Assembly: GCF_947331465.1 (NCBI RefSeq)
Contig: NZ_CAMZOK010000002.1
Span: forward strand, 930,001 to 994,000
DNA length: 64,000 bases
Reading direction: 5' to 3'
DNA from: Shimia sp. Alg240-R146
GTDB lineage: Bacteria > Pseudomonadota > Alphaproteobacteria > Rhodobacterales > Rhodobacteraceae
How positions within the stretch are numbered: the stretch's first letter is position 1; every line of letters starts with the position of its first letter. Made by a program: the position numbers and the translations under genes. Under the pieces are notes generated by a model that was not told the DNA's origin, made no database searches, and saw nothing but the letters and a program-made list of their open reading frames with translations. Shown here piece by piece: positions 1-8,579 of the stretch.

Positions 1-1722
1 GATGCGGCCCACAGCGTAGGTCCAGATCGGAATGATGTAGCGACCCGAGGTCAGGATGCGATCCAGCGCGCGGGTGGCGGCGACAAAATCTTCTTGTGAC
101 TCTGCAGTCAGCATTTCGGTGATCATCGCGTCTGCAGCGGGCGAGGTGATGCCCGCAAGGTTGCGCGAACCGGGCTGCGCAGCTGCGTCCGAGCCCCAAT
201 AGAGCCGTTGCTCATTGCCCGGGCTAAGGGACAGCGCGCGGCGCTCTTTGGTGATGTCGAAGTCAAACGATCCGGTACGTTGCGAAAACTGCGCATTGTC
301 GACCAAGGAAACTTTCACGTCGATGCCGAGGTTTTCCAAAGCCTTGCGCCATATGTCGATGATGGCTTTGTTCTGCGTGTCGTTTTGCGGCAGAAGAATT
401 TCGAGGGTCAGAACCTCGCCATCCGCGTTTCGCATTTTGCCGTCGACCACATCCCAACCTGCGTCATTAAGCAATTGGATTGCGCTACGCATGTTGCGGC
501 GGTTGCGGGCAGAGCCGTCGGAGGCTGGCAACGCGTACCCCTCAAGGGTTTCTGCGGGGAGGTCATCGGAAAATGGCGCGAGCAATTCGGCGACGCGGTC
601 TTGGGCCGCGCCTGGGTGCATCGCGAGTTGCGAGCCTGAGAAGTAGGAGGAAATGCGCGGCTGGCGGCCTCCGGTCATCGTGTCATTGATGTATTCAAAA
701 TTAAAGCTGTGCATCAGCGCGTCCCGCACGCGGATGTCATTCAGCGGCGCGCGTCGGGTGTTCATCACGAAACCAGTGATGCCGGACGGTTTTTGATGAG
801 GGATCTCGGATTTCACCACATCACCGGCGAGCGTGGCGGGGAAGTCGTATTGATTGGCCCATTTTTCGGCGTTGAATTCGCGTGCATAGGACACCGCGCC
901 GGCCTTGAAGCTTTCAAACAGAACCTCGCCGTCGCCGTAAAAATCAATCTGGATTTTGTCAAAGTTATTGGTGCCGCGCCGCAAGGGAACGTCTGCGCCC
1001 CAATAGTCGGGGTTGCGAGCCAATGTCACCTGACGCCCGGGATCAAAATCGCTCACGACGTAGGGTGCCGAGCCAATCGGGAAATTATTCAGAGTTACAT
1101 CCGCGATTTCATCATCGATGAATTGCGCTTTTTTCAGGATAGGGCGCAGGCCAGCAATCAGGGCGAGTTCGCGGTTCTCTGTGTTAAATGTCATGCGCAC
1201 AGAGCGTGGGCCAGTGGCCTTGATGCTCTCCATCTGCTTCCAAAGCGTGTGGTAGCGCGGGTGGCCTTCCGTCCCGAGGACTTCGTAAGACCAGATCACA
1301 TCTTCGACCGTCACGGGTGAGCCGTCAGAGAAGCGGGCTTCGTCGCGCAGGGTGAATTCGACCCAAGAACGATCCGGCGCGGTCTCGATGGATTCTGCGA
1401 GCAGGCCATATAGTGCAAACGGTTCGGCGCGGTTGCGTCCCATAAGTGATTCATAAACAAAGAATCTCAGCTGCCACGGGGCGTTTCCCTTGAGCACAAA
1501 TGGGTTGAGCGAATCGAATGCACCGGTGTTGCCGGTCACAATTCGCCCACCTTTGGGCGCGTCGGGGTTGGCATAGGGCAGGGCGGTGAAATCGGACGGA
1601 AGGGCCGGCGCGCCATACATGGCGATGCCGTGGCCGGGTTCGGCGATTCCCTGTGAACCTAAGAAAACAACGGTTGCGGCGGCCGTCAGTGTCCATTTTA
1701 GAGAGAAACATACTGGTTTCAT
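1..1722 (-). CDS. Periplasmic peptide-binding protein, YejA-like (SBP family 5), C-terminus cut
   Basis: Reading leftward from an ATG at 1722 there are 574 open codons with no stop before the window edge. The N-terminus is an export signal (MKPVCFSLKW, then an Ala/Val-rich core ending near GIA), followed by HGIAMYGAPALP and a YANPDAPKGG segment typical of YejA-type binding proteins of family 5. Further in are the usual family features: DGSPVTVEDV, a YVVSDFDPG stretch and a PLND-type region. Such proteins deliver oligopeptides (in E. coli also microcin C) to an ABC permease. Family members are about 600-620 residues, so only a short C-terminal part is missing. The permease genes would lie beyond the left edge. 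The family is clear; the substrate is inferred. Confidence 0.88.
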   Translation of the reverse strand, partial: MKPVCFSLKWTLTAAATVVFLGSQGIAEPGHGIAMYGAPALPSDFTALPYANPDAPKGGRIVTGNTGAFDSLNPFVLKGNAPWQLRFFVYESLMGRNRAEPFALYGLLAESIETAPDRSWVEFTLRDEARFSDGSPVTVEDVIWSYEVLGTEGHPRYHTLWKQMESIKATGPRSVRMTFNTENRELALIAGLRPILKKAQFIDDEIADVTLNNFPIGSAPYVVSDFDPGRQVTLARNPDYWGADVPLRRGTNNFDKIQIDFYGDGEVLFESFKAGAVSYAREFNAEKWANQYDFPATLAGDVVKSEIPHQKPSGITGFVMNTRRAPLNDIRVRDALMHSFNFEYINDTMTGGRQPRISSYFSGSQLAMHPGAAQDRVAELLAPFSDDLPAETLEGYALPASDGSARNRRNMRSAIQLLNDAGWDVVDGKMRNADGEVLTLEILLPQNDTQNKAIIDIWRKALENLGIDVKVSLVDNAQFSQRTGSFDFDITKERRALSLSPGNEQRLYWGSDAAAQPGSRNLAGITSPAADAMITEMLTAESQEDFVAATRALDRILTSGRYIIPIWTYAVGRI

Positions 1723-1801
1723 TGCTTCAACAATCCCCACTCGCCTTTGTTTTGTTAGGCCTAGCAGTAGCGAGGGTTCTGAGGCTTTTCAAACTTTTAG
1801 C

Positions 1802-1912
1802 TTGGAGTGCGGCGCACAAATGCCTATAAAGGAGTCACTGCTCGATAGGTTTCTTGCCTGTATGAAACCTGCCTCAATAACTTTACGCCCGCTTCGTGCG
1901 GGCGTTTTTTTT
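1802..1912 (+). ncRNA. Candidate small RNA with its own promoter and terminator
   Basis: The 309-base gap between two divergent genes holds a full transcription unit with no convincing reading frame. There is a -35 TTGGAG at 1802-1807, a 17-base spacer and a -10 TATAAA at 1825-1830, so a transcript would start near 1837. Its body can form a hairpin with AGGTTTC (1847-1853) pairing with GAAACCT (1864-1870). It ends in an intrinsic terminator with stem CGCCCGC/GCGGGCG (1886-1904) and eight T residues (1905-1912). The RNA would be about 75 nt. I do not recognise a known family, and no expression evidence is available. It could instead be a read-through terminator ahead of the next gene. Confidence 0.5.
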
Positions 1913-2031
1913 GCCTAAGTGAAACTTGGCTGAGCGGGTTACGTAAGACTACGGATACAGGGTGATCTCCCTTATTTTGCTGATGCAGCATGCTATGGTG
2001 CCGCTGCGACATCTGAAGGAAGGGAATCGAT

Positions 2032-2805
2032 ATGAGCCTGAAGGGCAAAACCGCGATCATAACCGGATCTAACTCGGGAATCGGTCTGGGCGTGGCCCGC
2101 GAAATGGCACGTGCGGGGGCGGAAGTGATTCTCAATTCGTTCACGGATCGGGACGAAGATCATGCCTTGGCCGCCGGGATCAGTGCAGAGTTTGGTGTAG
2201 CCGCTCGCTATATTCAGGCGGACATGTCCAACGGCGACGCCTGCCGCGCCTTGATTGAGACCGCAGGCGGCTGCGATATTCTGGTGAACAACGCCGGTAT
2301 TCAGCATGTGGCGCCGATTGAGGAATTTCCGGTGGACAAATGGGACGCCATCATCGCGATCAACATGAATTCGGTGTTTCACACCACGGCCGCCGCGTTG
2401 CCGCACATGCGGGCGCGGGGCTGGGGTCGGGTGATCAACATCGCCAGCGCGCATGGATTGACCGCATCGCCGTACAAAGCGGCTTATGTGGCGGCGAAAC
2501 ACGGTGTGGTCGGCATGAGCAAGACGGTGGCACTTGAGACCGCTGAGGAGCCGATCACCTGTAATGCGATTTGTCCGGGCTATGTTTTGACACCGTTGGT
2601 GGAGGCGCAAATCCCGGACACCATGGAGAAATACAGCATGGGCCGTGATGAGGTGATCAAGAAGGTGATGCTGGAGCGTCAGCCAAGCCGTGAGTTTGCC
2701 ACGGTCGAGCAATTGGGAGGCACAGTGTGTTTTCTGGCCAGCGATGCAGCGGCGCAGATCACCGGAACAACGATCAGTGTGGACGGCGGTTGGACCGCGA
2801 TGTGA
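2032..2805 (+). CDS. bdhA: 3-hydroxybutyrate dehydrogenase (short-chain dehydrogenase)
   Basis: This 257-residue SDR protein oxidises (R)-3-hydroxybutyrate to acetoacetate with NAD, feeding stored polyhydroxybutyrate back into metabolism. The Rossmann nucleotide motif TGSNSGIG is at residues 11-18 and NNAG at 86-89. The catalytic triad is Ser139, Tyr152 and Lys156 (YVAAK). The stretch after the active site (ICPGYVLTPLVEAQI) and the C-terminal GTTISVDGGWTAM match bacterial 3-hydroxybutyrate dehydrogenases better than FabG. The start is set by AGGAAGG a few bases upstream. It stands alone, after the candidate small RNA and before a shared terminator. A related SDR specificity cannot be excluded. 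Confidence 0.88.
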   Translation: MSLKGKTAIITGSNSGIGLGVAREMARAGAEVILNSFTDRDEDHALAAGISAEFGVAARYIQADMSNGDACRALIETAGGCDILVNNAGIQHVAPIEEFPVDKWDAIIAINMNSVFHTTAAALPHMRARGWGRVINIASAHGLTASPYKAAYVAAKHGVVGMSKTVALETAEEPITCNAICPGYVLTPLVEAQIPDTMEKYSMGRDEVIKKVMLERQPSREFATVEQLGGTVCFLASDAAAQITGTTISVDGGWTAM

Positions 2806-2819
2806 TGTTGTTTTGCGGT

Positions 2820-2837
2820 GCGCCCCACGTGGGGCGC
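2820..2837. terminator. Bidirectional terminator between convergent genes
   Basis: A perfect 18-base palindrome, GCGCCCCAC/GTGGGGCGC, lies between the stop of the dehydrogenase gene and the stop of the DUF502 gene on the other strand. The flanks carry short T runs on one side and A/T on the other, so it can serve both transcripts. Confidence 0.7.
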
Positions 2838-2839
2838 GT

Positions 2840-3517
2840 TTAGTCTTCGGGCGGCTGCGTCGGGTCTTTGGAGTTTGGATAGACCAGACCCGCGCTGATC
2901 ACCAGTTTGGCGGCGTCTTCCACTGACATTTCAAGCTCGACAATGTCGTCTTTTGGGAAAAACAACAGGAAGCCTGAGGTCGGGTTGGGCGTGGTCGGGA
3001 CAAAGACGCTCATCAAATCGCCGGTTGTGGCGGCAGTGTCGGCAACTTCGCCCTTGGCCGTTGTCGATATGAAGCCAATTGCCCAGATGCCGCGGCGTGG
3101 GTATTCGATCAGGCAGGCTTTTTCAAAGCTGCGTTCGGTTTGAGCAAAGATGGTTTCTGCGATCTGTTTTACGCCGGAATAGATCGAGCGCACCACGGGC
3201 ATACGGCTGACCAGCCCTTCGCCCCAGTGAATGAGCGAACGGCCGAGCAAGCCTTTTGCGATCCAGCCGACCACAACGGTGAAGATCAAAAAGATGATCA
3301 GGCCGACGCCACGCAGGTTGATGCCGATGTATTTCTCAGGCTGGATTGTGTCCGGGATCAGCGGCAGCACGAAGCTGTCGACCCAGCCAACCAGAGTCCA
3401 GATCAACCAGATGGTCAGCGCGATGGGCAGAATGACAACAATGCCGGTCAGAAAGCTGGAGCGCAGGCGCCCCAAAAAGCTGGCTTTGTGTTTTTCTTCG
3501 TCAAATGGTGTAGTCAT
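2840..3517 (-). CDS. DUF502 family inner-membrane protein
   Basis: The protein has 225 residues. Two strongly hydrophobic segments lie near residues 22-45 (FLTGIVVILPIALTIWLIW) and 68-90 (GVGLIIFLIFTVVVGWIAKG). They are followed by a conserved soluble part with RMPVVRSIYSGVKQ and a VPTTPNPTSGFLLF motif, both hallmarks of DUF502. The charged C-terminus ends in PTQPPED. The family is widespread in proteobacteria and has no established function; it probably sits in the cytoplasmic membrane with a cytosolic or periplasmic C-terminal domain. It is a single-gene unit convergent with the dehydrogenase gene. Confidence 0.85.
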   Translation of the reverse strand: MTTPFDEEKHKASFLGRLRSSFLTGIVVILPIALTIWLIWTLVGWVDSFVLPLIPDTIQPEKYIGINLRGVGLIIFLIFTVVVGWIAKGLLGRSLIHWGEGLVSRMPVVRSIYSGVKQIAETIFAQTERSFEKACLIEYPRRGIWAIGFISTTAKGEVADTAATTGDLMSVFVPTTPNPTSGFLLFFPKDDIVELEMSVEDAAKLVISAGLVYPNSKDPTQPPED

Positions 3518-3612
3518 TTCCGGTCCCGCGCTTCCCTTACGTTCTAGTTAGGCATTTCGACGCGGGGGTGCAACGAGTTTACCCTAGGTCGCGCGGCTGT
3601 GACACAGGGACT

Positions 3613-4533
3613 TTAATAATTGGCCCGCAAGGTGCTCATTTCAGTGGCAATTTGCGCAGCAAGGCGGGCGTTGTTGCGCACAAGCGCAATATTGGCGACG
3701 AGGGACTTGCCGTCCGTCAGTTCAAAAATGCGCTGCAGAAGGAAAGGCGTGACGCCTTTGCCGGAGACGCCTTGTGCGTCGGCTTCTTGCGTGGCCTGTG
3801 CGATGACGGGCGCCAGTTCGCTGGCGGGAATTTCGGCGTCCGCTGGGATCGGGTTGGCGATCAGTTGGCCGCCGGGCAGGTTCATCGCCTGACGCATGAG
3901 CGCGGCGCGGGCCATTTCGGCGGCGCTGTTCATGCGCAGCGGTGCGACGAGGTCTGAGGTGGCCGACCAGAAGGCAGGAAAGCTGTCCTGACCATAAGCG
4001 ATCACCGGCACGCCGTGGGTTTCAAGAACCTCAAGCGTTTTTGGAATGTCGAGAATGGCTTTGGCACCTGCGGCCACCACGGTCACGGGAGTTGCGGCGA
4101 GTTCCAGCAAGTCGGCGGAGATGTCAAAGCTGAGTTCGGCGCCTTTGTGCACGCCCCCGATGCCGCCGGTGGCAAAGACATCAATGCAGGCCAAATTTGC
4201 CGCGATCATTGTGGCGGCAACAGTTGTGGCGCCCATGCCACCCTTGGCCATGATCACGGGCATGTCGGCGCGGGACACTTTAGCCACGTCTTTGGCTTGA
4301 GCCAAACCTTCGAGTTGTGCGTCGGTCAGACCGACGTGCAGTGTGCCGTTGATCACAGCGATGGTGGCGGGCGTTGCGCCTGCGGCGCGGATGTCGGCTT
4401 CAACCTGTCGCGCAACTTCTAGGTTTTGCGGATAGGGCATGCCGTGGGTGATGATGGTGCTTTCAAGCGCCACAACAGGGGCGCCGTTTTTCTGCGCGTC
4501 GATCACTTCGGGGGAGCGGGTCAGGGTCATCAT
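3613..4533 (-). CDS. psuG: Pseudouridine-5'-phosphate glycosidase
   Basis: This 306-residue enzyme cleaves the C-glycosidic bond of pseudouridine 5'-phosphate to uracil and ribose 5-phosphate. The conserved opening ALESTIITHGMPYPQN carries Glu24. Aligning by eye to E. coli PsuG puts the other active-site residues at Lys85 (KVSRAD), Asp141 and Lys158 (GAKAILDI). The glycine-rich MAKGGMGATTVAATM and ATGGIGGVHKGAE stretches are also typical. The ATG at 4533 overlaps the stop of the upstream kinase gene (ATGATGA), so the pair is translationally coupled. With the kinase it forms the two-step pseudouridine breakdown route. Confidence 0.93.
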   Translation of the reverse strand: MMTLTRSPEVIDAQKNGAPVVALESTIITHGMPYPQNLEVARQVEADIRAAGATPATIAVINGTLHVGLTDAQLEGLAQAKDVAKVSRADMPVIMAKGGMGATTVAATMIAANLACIDVFATGGIGGVHKGAELSFDISADLLELAATPVTVVAAGAKAILDIPKTLEVLETHGVPVIAYGQDSFPAFWSATSDLVAPLRMNSAAEMARAALMRQAMNLPGGQLIANPIPADAEIPASELAPVIAQATQEADAQGVSGKGVTPFLLQRIFELTDGKSLVANIALVRNNARLAAQIATEMSTLRANY

Positions 4534-5423
4534 GTGGCGTGTTCTCCGGAAACGTATTTGGCCGCAGCCGTCAGAGCGCGGTCGAGCGCCTCTTTGCGGG
4601 TGCAGCCTTGGGACTCGGCCACGATATGGGCGGCCATAAAGGTGTCGCCAGCGCCGGTGACACGGGTCACCAGAACCGCGGGCGGTTGTTGGGTGATGAT
4701 GCCCTCGACCGTGCCGTCAGAGGCGTCGTTGCCGCCATCGGTGACCAGCGCGCGGGCGGCGCCGCGATCCAGCAGGCCTTGGGCGGCCGCTTGTGAGGTT
4801 GTGAACTCTTTCTGGCAGAGATAGCCAGCTTCCTCCAAGTTCACATACAGCACGGCGCGTGAGTGCATCAGGAAGGGCATCAAGCGTTCGGCTTTGCCCG
4901 GAGATGCAGGCGCGACGCGGAGGTCGGCGGAGGCAAACAGCGGGCTGCGCGCGATTTGATCCAAAAGGCGTTGGGTCAAGTTGCCGTCAAGCGCGATCAG
5001 GCCCGGATAGGGCGCGGTCTCAGACCCAAGCGAGCCGTCTTCGAGCGGAGTCAGGATCTTGTCGCCAGCTGCCTCAAGCGAATGGGCATCGGCAATCGCC
5101 GCGATCAGGCCGTTTTTGCCTTCGACGGCCATATAGGTGTCGGTCGGCAAATCAGCGGAACGATAGACATAGTCCATGATTGCGCCCATCTCAGAGCAGG
5201 AAGTCATCAGCTCGTCACCCTCGGCGTCGCGACCGATGGCGGTGAGCGTCGCGGGGCGCACCCCGAAACGCGCCAGCGTCATGGCAATATTCCATGCAAC
5301 GCCGCCAGGCAGGCGGGTGATGCGACCGGGCACATCGGAGCCCTGACGCATGTGGCTTGGCGCACGGCCGATGATGTCCCAGAGGACAGAGCCGATGCAA
5401 AGAATGTCAGGCGACTGGGTCAT
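4530..5423 (-). CDS. psuK: PfkB-family sugar kinase, probable pseudouridine kinase
   Basis: This 297-residue ribokinase-family protein starts at MTQSPDILCIGSVLWD. Longer open frames upstream run back through the next gene and lack family similarity. The N-terminal glycine pair (LPGGVAWNIAMTLARFG, residues 38-54) and the C-terminal PfkB signature RVTGAGDTFMAAH with catalytic Asp260 are intact. Coupling to psuG by a 4-base overlap makes pseudouridine the likely substrate: phosphorylation at the 5' position before cleavage by PsuG. On sequence alone another nucleoside or sugar is possible. No strong ribosome site is visible; the ThiE-like gene ends 8 bases upstream, so translation may be coupled. 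Confidence 0.85.
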   Translation of the reverse strand: MTQSPDILCIGSVLWDIIGRAPSHMRQGSDVPGRITRLPGGVAWNIAMTLARFGVRPATLTAIGRDAEGDELMTSCSEMGAIMDYVYRSADLPTDTYMAVEGKNGLIAAIADAHSLEAAGDKILTPLEDGSLGSETAPYPGLIALDGNLTQRLLDQIARSPLFASADLRVAPASPGKAERLMPFLMHSRAVLYVNLEEAGYLCQKEFTTSQAAAQGLLDRGAARALVTDGGNDASDGTVEGIITQQPPAVLVTRVTGAGDTFMAAHIVAESQGCTRKEALDRALTAAAKYVSGEHAT

Positions 5424-5431
5424 GAAAGGTC

Positions 5432-6055
5432 TCAGGCGGTAAACGCGGCGCGGAAGTCCGCGAGTTTGGCAACGGGATCGTCGGTTTTCCAGATTTCTTC
5501 GCCAATGCCGAAGAAGTCTGTGAAGGGTGAAAGCTGTGCGATGATGTTGGTGTCGAGTGCGCCTTCGGCCACAACCGGCACTTCGATCATTTGCGACCAC
5601 CACTGAAACAGGTCTTTTTCCGCCAGAGTACCGTCACCCAGCGGAGTGTTTCCCACGGGTCCGAAGCTGACATAATCGGCGCCGTGTTCGCCAGCGGTCA
5701 TGCCATCGTGGCTGGACGCGCCACAGAAGGCGCCAACCACGGCGTCATCGCCCAGGTCTTTGCGCACCTTGCGCACAGAGCGCGCAGCGTCGGTCAGATG
5801 CACGCCGTCAAGGCCAAGGCGTTCTGAAAGCAGCACATGTTCGGAGATCACCAGTGCCACGTCGCGGTCGTAGGTGATGTCGCGCAGCGCGTCGGCGGCG
5901 CGGGAAATGCGGTCTTCGTCGCGGGTGGCAAGCGCAAGGCGCACACAGGCGATGTCGGCGCTGTCTAAGACGGCGGCGAGTTGGTCGGGGAAGCGGGAGA
6001 GTTCAATGTCCGGGGGCGTGATCAAATAGATCTGCGGCTGCTCTGTGTCGGCCAT
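5432..6055 (-). CDS. ThiE-like (thiamine phosphate synthase family) protein
   Basis: The protein has 207 residues, starting at MADTEQPQIYLITPP at 6055; upstream in-frame ATGs belong to the next gene's region. The ThiE/TenI TIM-barrel marks visible are YLITPP near the N-terminus, LDGVHLTDAARSVRKVRK near residues 115-132, and VSFGPVGNTPLGDG near 157-170. It is first in a compact run with psuK and psuG (8-base gap), which is not a usual thiamine context. It may be a true thiamine phosphate synthase, a TenI-type paralogue, or an enzyme acting on a pseudouridine-derived product. The family assignment is firm; the substrate is open. Confidence 0.75.
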   Translation of the reverse strand: MADTEQPQIYLITPPDIELSRFPDQLAAVLDSADIACVRLALATRDEDRISRAADALRDITYDRDVALVISEHVLLSERLGLDGVHLTDAARSVRKVRKDLGDDAVVGAFCGASSHDGMTAGEHGADYVSFGPVGNTPLGDGTLAEKDLFQWWSQMIEVPVVAEGALDTNIIAQLSPFTDFFGIGEEIWKTDDPVAKLADFRAAFTA

Positions 6056-6134
6056 GCGGGGCTCTCCTTGGGTACCTGTCGAGGTGATTGCGCCGCTATA
6101 GCGCGGAAATTCGGGATTGGCTATGCGGGTTAAG

Positions 6135-6464
6135 CTATTTGGGCGGCAAGCTGCGTGCGTTTGTGAGCGCAAGCGCGATGACTTCGGCGCGGCGATCGTC
6201 GTCTGCCAGCAAGTCTTCGGAAATGTCGACCATGCCGCCCATTGGACGTCCGGTGAACGACAAAGGATCAACGCCGTCAATTTCAAGCGCCTCCGCCTCG
6301 CGCGATTTGCCGACACGCGCCATGCCGCCGCCTTTGTGGACGCCGCAGACCATATTGCCATGCAGCAGAAAGCAGAGCCCGCCGAACATCCTTTTCTCGG
6401 TAATGCCTTCGATGTCGAGCAGTTCCTCACGCATCAATGTGGCGTGTCCTTCATCATAGGGCAT
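6135..6464 (-). CDS. TfoX/Sxy N-terminal domain protein
   Basis: This small protein of 109 residues starts at 6464, chosen because a strong GGAGGA site lies just upstream of MPYDEGHATL. It has the TfoX N-terminal fold pattern: ITEKRMFGGLCFLLHGNMVCGV near residues 21-42, then the hydrophilic KSREAEAL segment and a TGRPMGGMVDI turn. In gamma-proteobacteria TfoX/Sxy controls competence, but there the protein carries an additional C-terminal domain. Stand-alone N-terminal domains like this one are common in alphaproteobacteria and have no known role. It reads toward the ThiE-like gene with an 80-base gap and could be co-transcribed. Confidence 0.82.
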   Translation of the reverse strand: MPYDEGHATLMREELLDIEGITEKRMFGGLCFLLHGNMVCGVHKGGGMARVGKSREAEALEIDGVDPLSFTGRPMGGMVDISEDLLADDDRRAEVIALALTNARSLPPK

Positions 6465-6597
6465 GTGATTCCTCCGTGTTGGATACAGAGACATTAAGCC
6501 TGCAGCGCGGATATTTATAGCAAGAGGAAGCGGGGGGCGCTTGTTTAGAAACCTATGAGGGGGTATCAGCGGGCGGATTTCCTCATGGAGTGCCGAT

Positions 6598-7344
6598 ATG
6601 TCCAGCGACCAGCCGCAGCCTGCTTTTGTTTTGGTGCGCCCCCAGATGGGGGAGAACATCGGCGGTGCCGCGCGTGCGATGTTGAATTTTGGTCTCGACA
6701 AGATGCGGGTTGTGGACCCGCGCGATGGTTGGCCAAACGAGCGTGCCGTGGCGATGGCGTCGGGTGCTGGACGGGTTTTGGACGGGGCTTTGCTGACCGA
6801 AACCACCGAGGCGGCGCTTGCGGATTGTCATTATGTTTTTGCCACCACTGCGCGGGCGCGGGGGCTGACCAAGCCGGTGGTCACGCCGGAGAAGGCGATG
6901 CAGCAGGCAGCGGAGATGATCGAACGCGGCGAAAAGGTTGCCGTGTTGTTCGGGCCGGAACGGGCAGGGCTTGAGAACGAGGATATTGCGCGGGCGAACG
7001 CCATAATCAACGTGCCGGTGAACCCTGAATATGCCTCGCTGAATTTGGCGCAATGCGTGTTGTTGACCGCTTATGAGTGGCGGCGCGCAAGCGCGGAATT
7101 TGTGGCCGAGCGTGTCGATATGGCAAAAACCGACTGGGCGACGCATTCGGAAATGGAGGCGCTGGAGCGTCACTATGAAGAGCGTTTGGATGAGGCGGGA
7201 TTCTTTTATCCCGAACCCAAAGCAGAGGGTATGAAAATCAATCTGCGCAACATGTGGAGCCGTATGCGTTTGACACGGGCGGATGTGCAGATGTTGCACG
7301 GCGTGATGCGGCAAATGGTGCGCTGGAAAGATCGCTCTGAATAA
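6598..7344 (+). CDS. trmJ: tRNA 2'-O-methyltransferase TrmJ (SPOUT family)
   Basis: This 248-residue SpoU/TrmH-type enzyme is predicted to methylate the 2'-OH of nucleotide 32 in the anticodon loop of several tRNAs using S-adenosylmethionine. Motif 1 is RPQMGENIGGAARAMLNFGL (residues 14-33), with the conserved Asn and Arg. The knotted C-terminal half carries VLFGPERAGLENEDI and VNPEYASLNLAQCV, the cofactor-binding knot. The tail after residue 165 is helical, as in TrmJ. GGAG precedes the start. It is divergent from the TfoX-like gene and monocistronic; the next gene begins 67 bases on. Confidence 0.9.
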   Translation: MSSDQPQPAFVLVRPQMGENIGGAARAMLNFGLDKMRVVDPRDGWPNERAVAMASGAGRVLDGALLTETTEAALADCHYVFATTARARGLTKPVVTPEKAMQQAAEMIERGEKVAVLFGPERAGLENEDIARANAIINVPVNPEYASLNLAQCVLLTAYEWRRASAEFVAERVDMAKTDWATHSEMEALERHYEERLDEAGFFYPEPKAEGMKINLRNMWSRMRLTRADVQMLHGVMRQMVRWKDRSE

Positions 7345-7411
7345 GGGTTCATCTGTGGTTGAAGCGCGCCCAGAAGACACATAACCTCGCAGCCAAATCA
7401 GGAGCGCAGCG

Positions 7412-8563
7412 ATGAGCCAGAAACGCAGCATTTTCGAAGACGTCAGCAATGAGTCCCCCAAGGAAGCCGCAAAGGCTGTTGGGGTGATTGACGGTGGCAC
7501 CAAAGGTGCGCGGCGCGGGATTCGCGTCTGGCTGATGGTGTTGTTTGCGCTGGTGATGGCGATGATTGTGGTGGGCGGGCTGACGCGGCTTACTGATAGC
7601 GGGTTGTCGATCACCGAATGGCGACCTGTGACTGGCGCGCTGCCGCCGATGAGCGAGATCGAGTGGCAGTCAGAATTCGACAAATACAAGCAGATCGACC
7701 AGTGGGAGATCGAGAACCAGTGGATGACGCTGGCGGACTTCAAAACCATCTATTGGTGGGAATGGGGGCATCGTCAGCTTGGTCGGGTAATCGGGCTGGT
7801 TTGGGCGCTTGGGTTCTTTGGTTTCCTGGTGGCACGACAAATCCCGACCGGCTGGACCGGACGGCTGTTGTTGATCGGCGCGCTGGGTGGCGCGCAAGGC
7901 GCTGTCGGTTGGTGGATGGTTGCCAGCGGCGTGACCTCTGGACAGGGTGTGACCACGGTGGCGAGCTATCGTTTGGCGACGCATCTGGGGCTGGCATTCA
8001 TCATTATGGGCTTTATCGGCTGGTATATACTGATGATGGGGCGCTCAGAGCGTGACTTGATGCAGGCACGGCGCGGCAAAGAAGCGAAGTTGTTTGGCCT
8101 GTCGACAGGCCTGTTGCACATGAGCTTTGTGCAAATTCTGCTCGGCGCTTTGGTGGCCGGTATTGATGCGGGTCGCAGCTATACTGATTGGCCGCTGATG
8201 GGCGGGCAGGTGATCCCGCCTGATCCGATGATGCTGGAGCCGGCGTGGCGGAATTTCTTTGAAAATCCCGGCCTTGTGCAGTTTGTGCATCGTATCTGGG
8301 GGTATCTGTTGGTGATCTTCGCTGTGGTTGTCTGGCGGCGTGCGCAGGGGTCTGCTCATTCGGCCACCCGGTTTGCGTTTAATGCTGCAATTGCCGCGAT
8401 TGCTGTGCAGATTGCCGTTGGTATTGCCACCGTTGTTTATGCTGCTCCCGTGCACATCGCGATTGTGCATCAGGGCGTGGCCATTGCTGTTTGGGCGCTG
8501 ATCCTGCGGGCGCGGTTCCTGAGCCATTATCCGATTGCATCGTCCGTTCGCGACGCGACCTGA
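7412..8563 (+). CDS. ctaA: Heme A synthase (COX15/CtaA)
   Basis: This 383-residue polytopic membrane enzyme converts heme O to heme A for aa3-type cytochrome c oxidase. About eight hydrophobic helices are visible, the first at residues 38-58 (RVWLMVLFALVMAMIVVGGL), followed by TRLTDSGLSITEW. Heme-ligand and active-site histidines sit in the expected places: WWEWGHRQLGR, RLATHLGLAF, VHRIWGYLL and VHQGVAIAV. The cytosolic N-terminus is long and polar, as in the proteobacterial type 2 enzymes. AGGAG lies before the start. No other oxidase assembly genes are nearby; the downstream peptidase gene starts 16 bases on. Confidence 0.95.
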   Translation: MSQKRSIFEDVSNESPKEAAKAVGVIDGGTKGARRGIRVWLMVLFALVMAMIVVGGLTRLTDSGLSITEWRPVTGALPPMSEIEWQSEFDKYKQIDQWEIENQWMTLADFKTIYWWEWGHRQLGRVIGLVWALGFFGFLVARQIPTGWTGRLLLIGALGGAQGAVGWWMVASGVTSGQGVTTVASYRLATHLGLAFIIMGFIGWYILMMGRSERDLMQARRGKEAKLFGLSTGLLHMSFVQILLGALVAGIDAGRSYTDWPLMGGQVIPPDPMMLEPAWRNFFENPGLVQFVHRIWGYLLVIFAVVVWRRAQGSAHSATRFAFNAAIAAIAVQIAVGIATVVYAAPVHIAIVHQGVAIAVWALILRARFLSHYPIASSVRDAT

Positions 8564-8579
8564 AAAGAGGAAAACAAGA

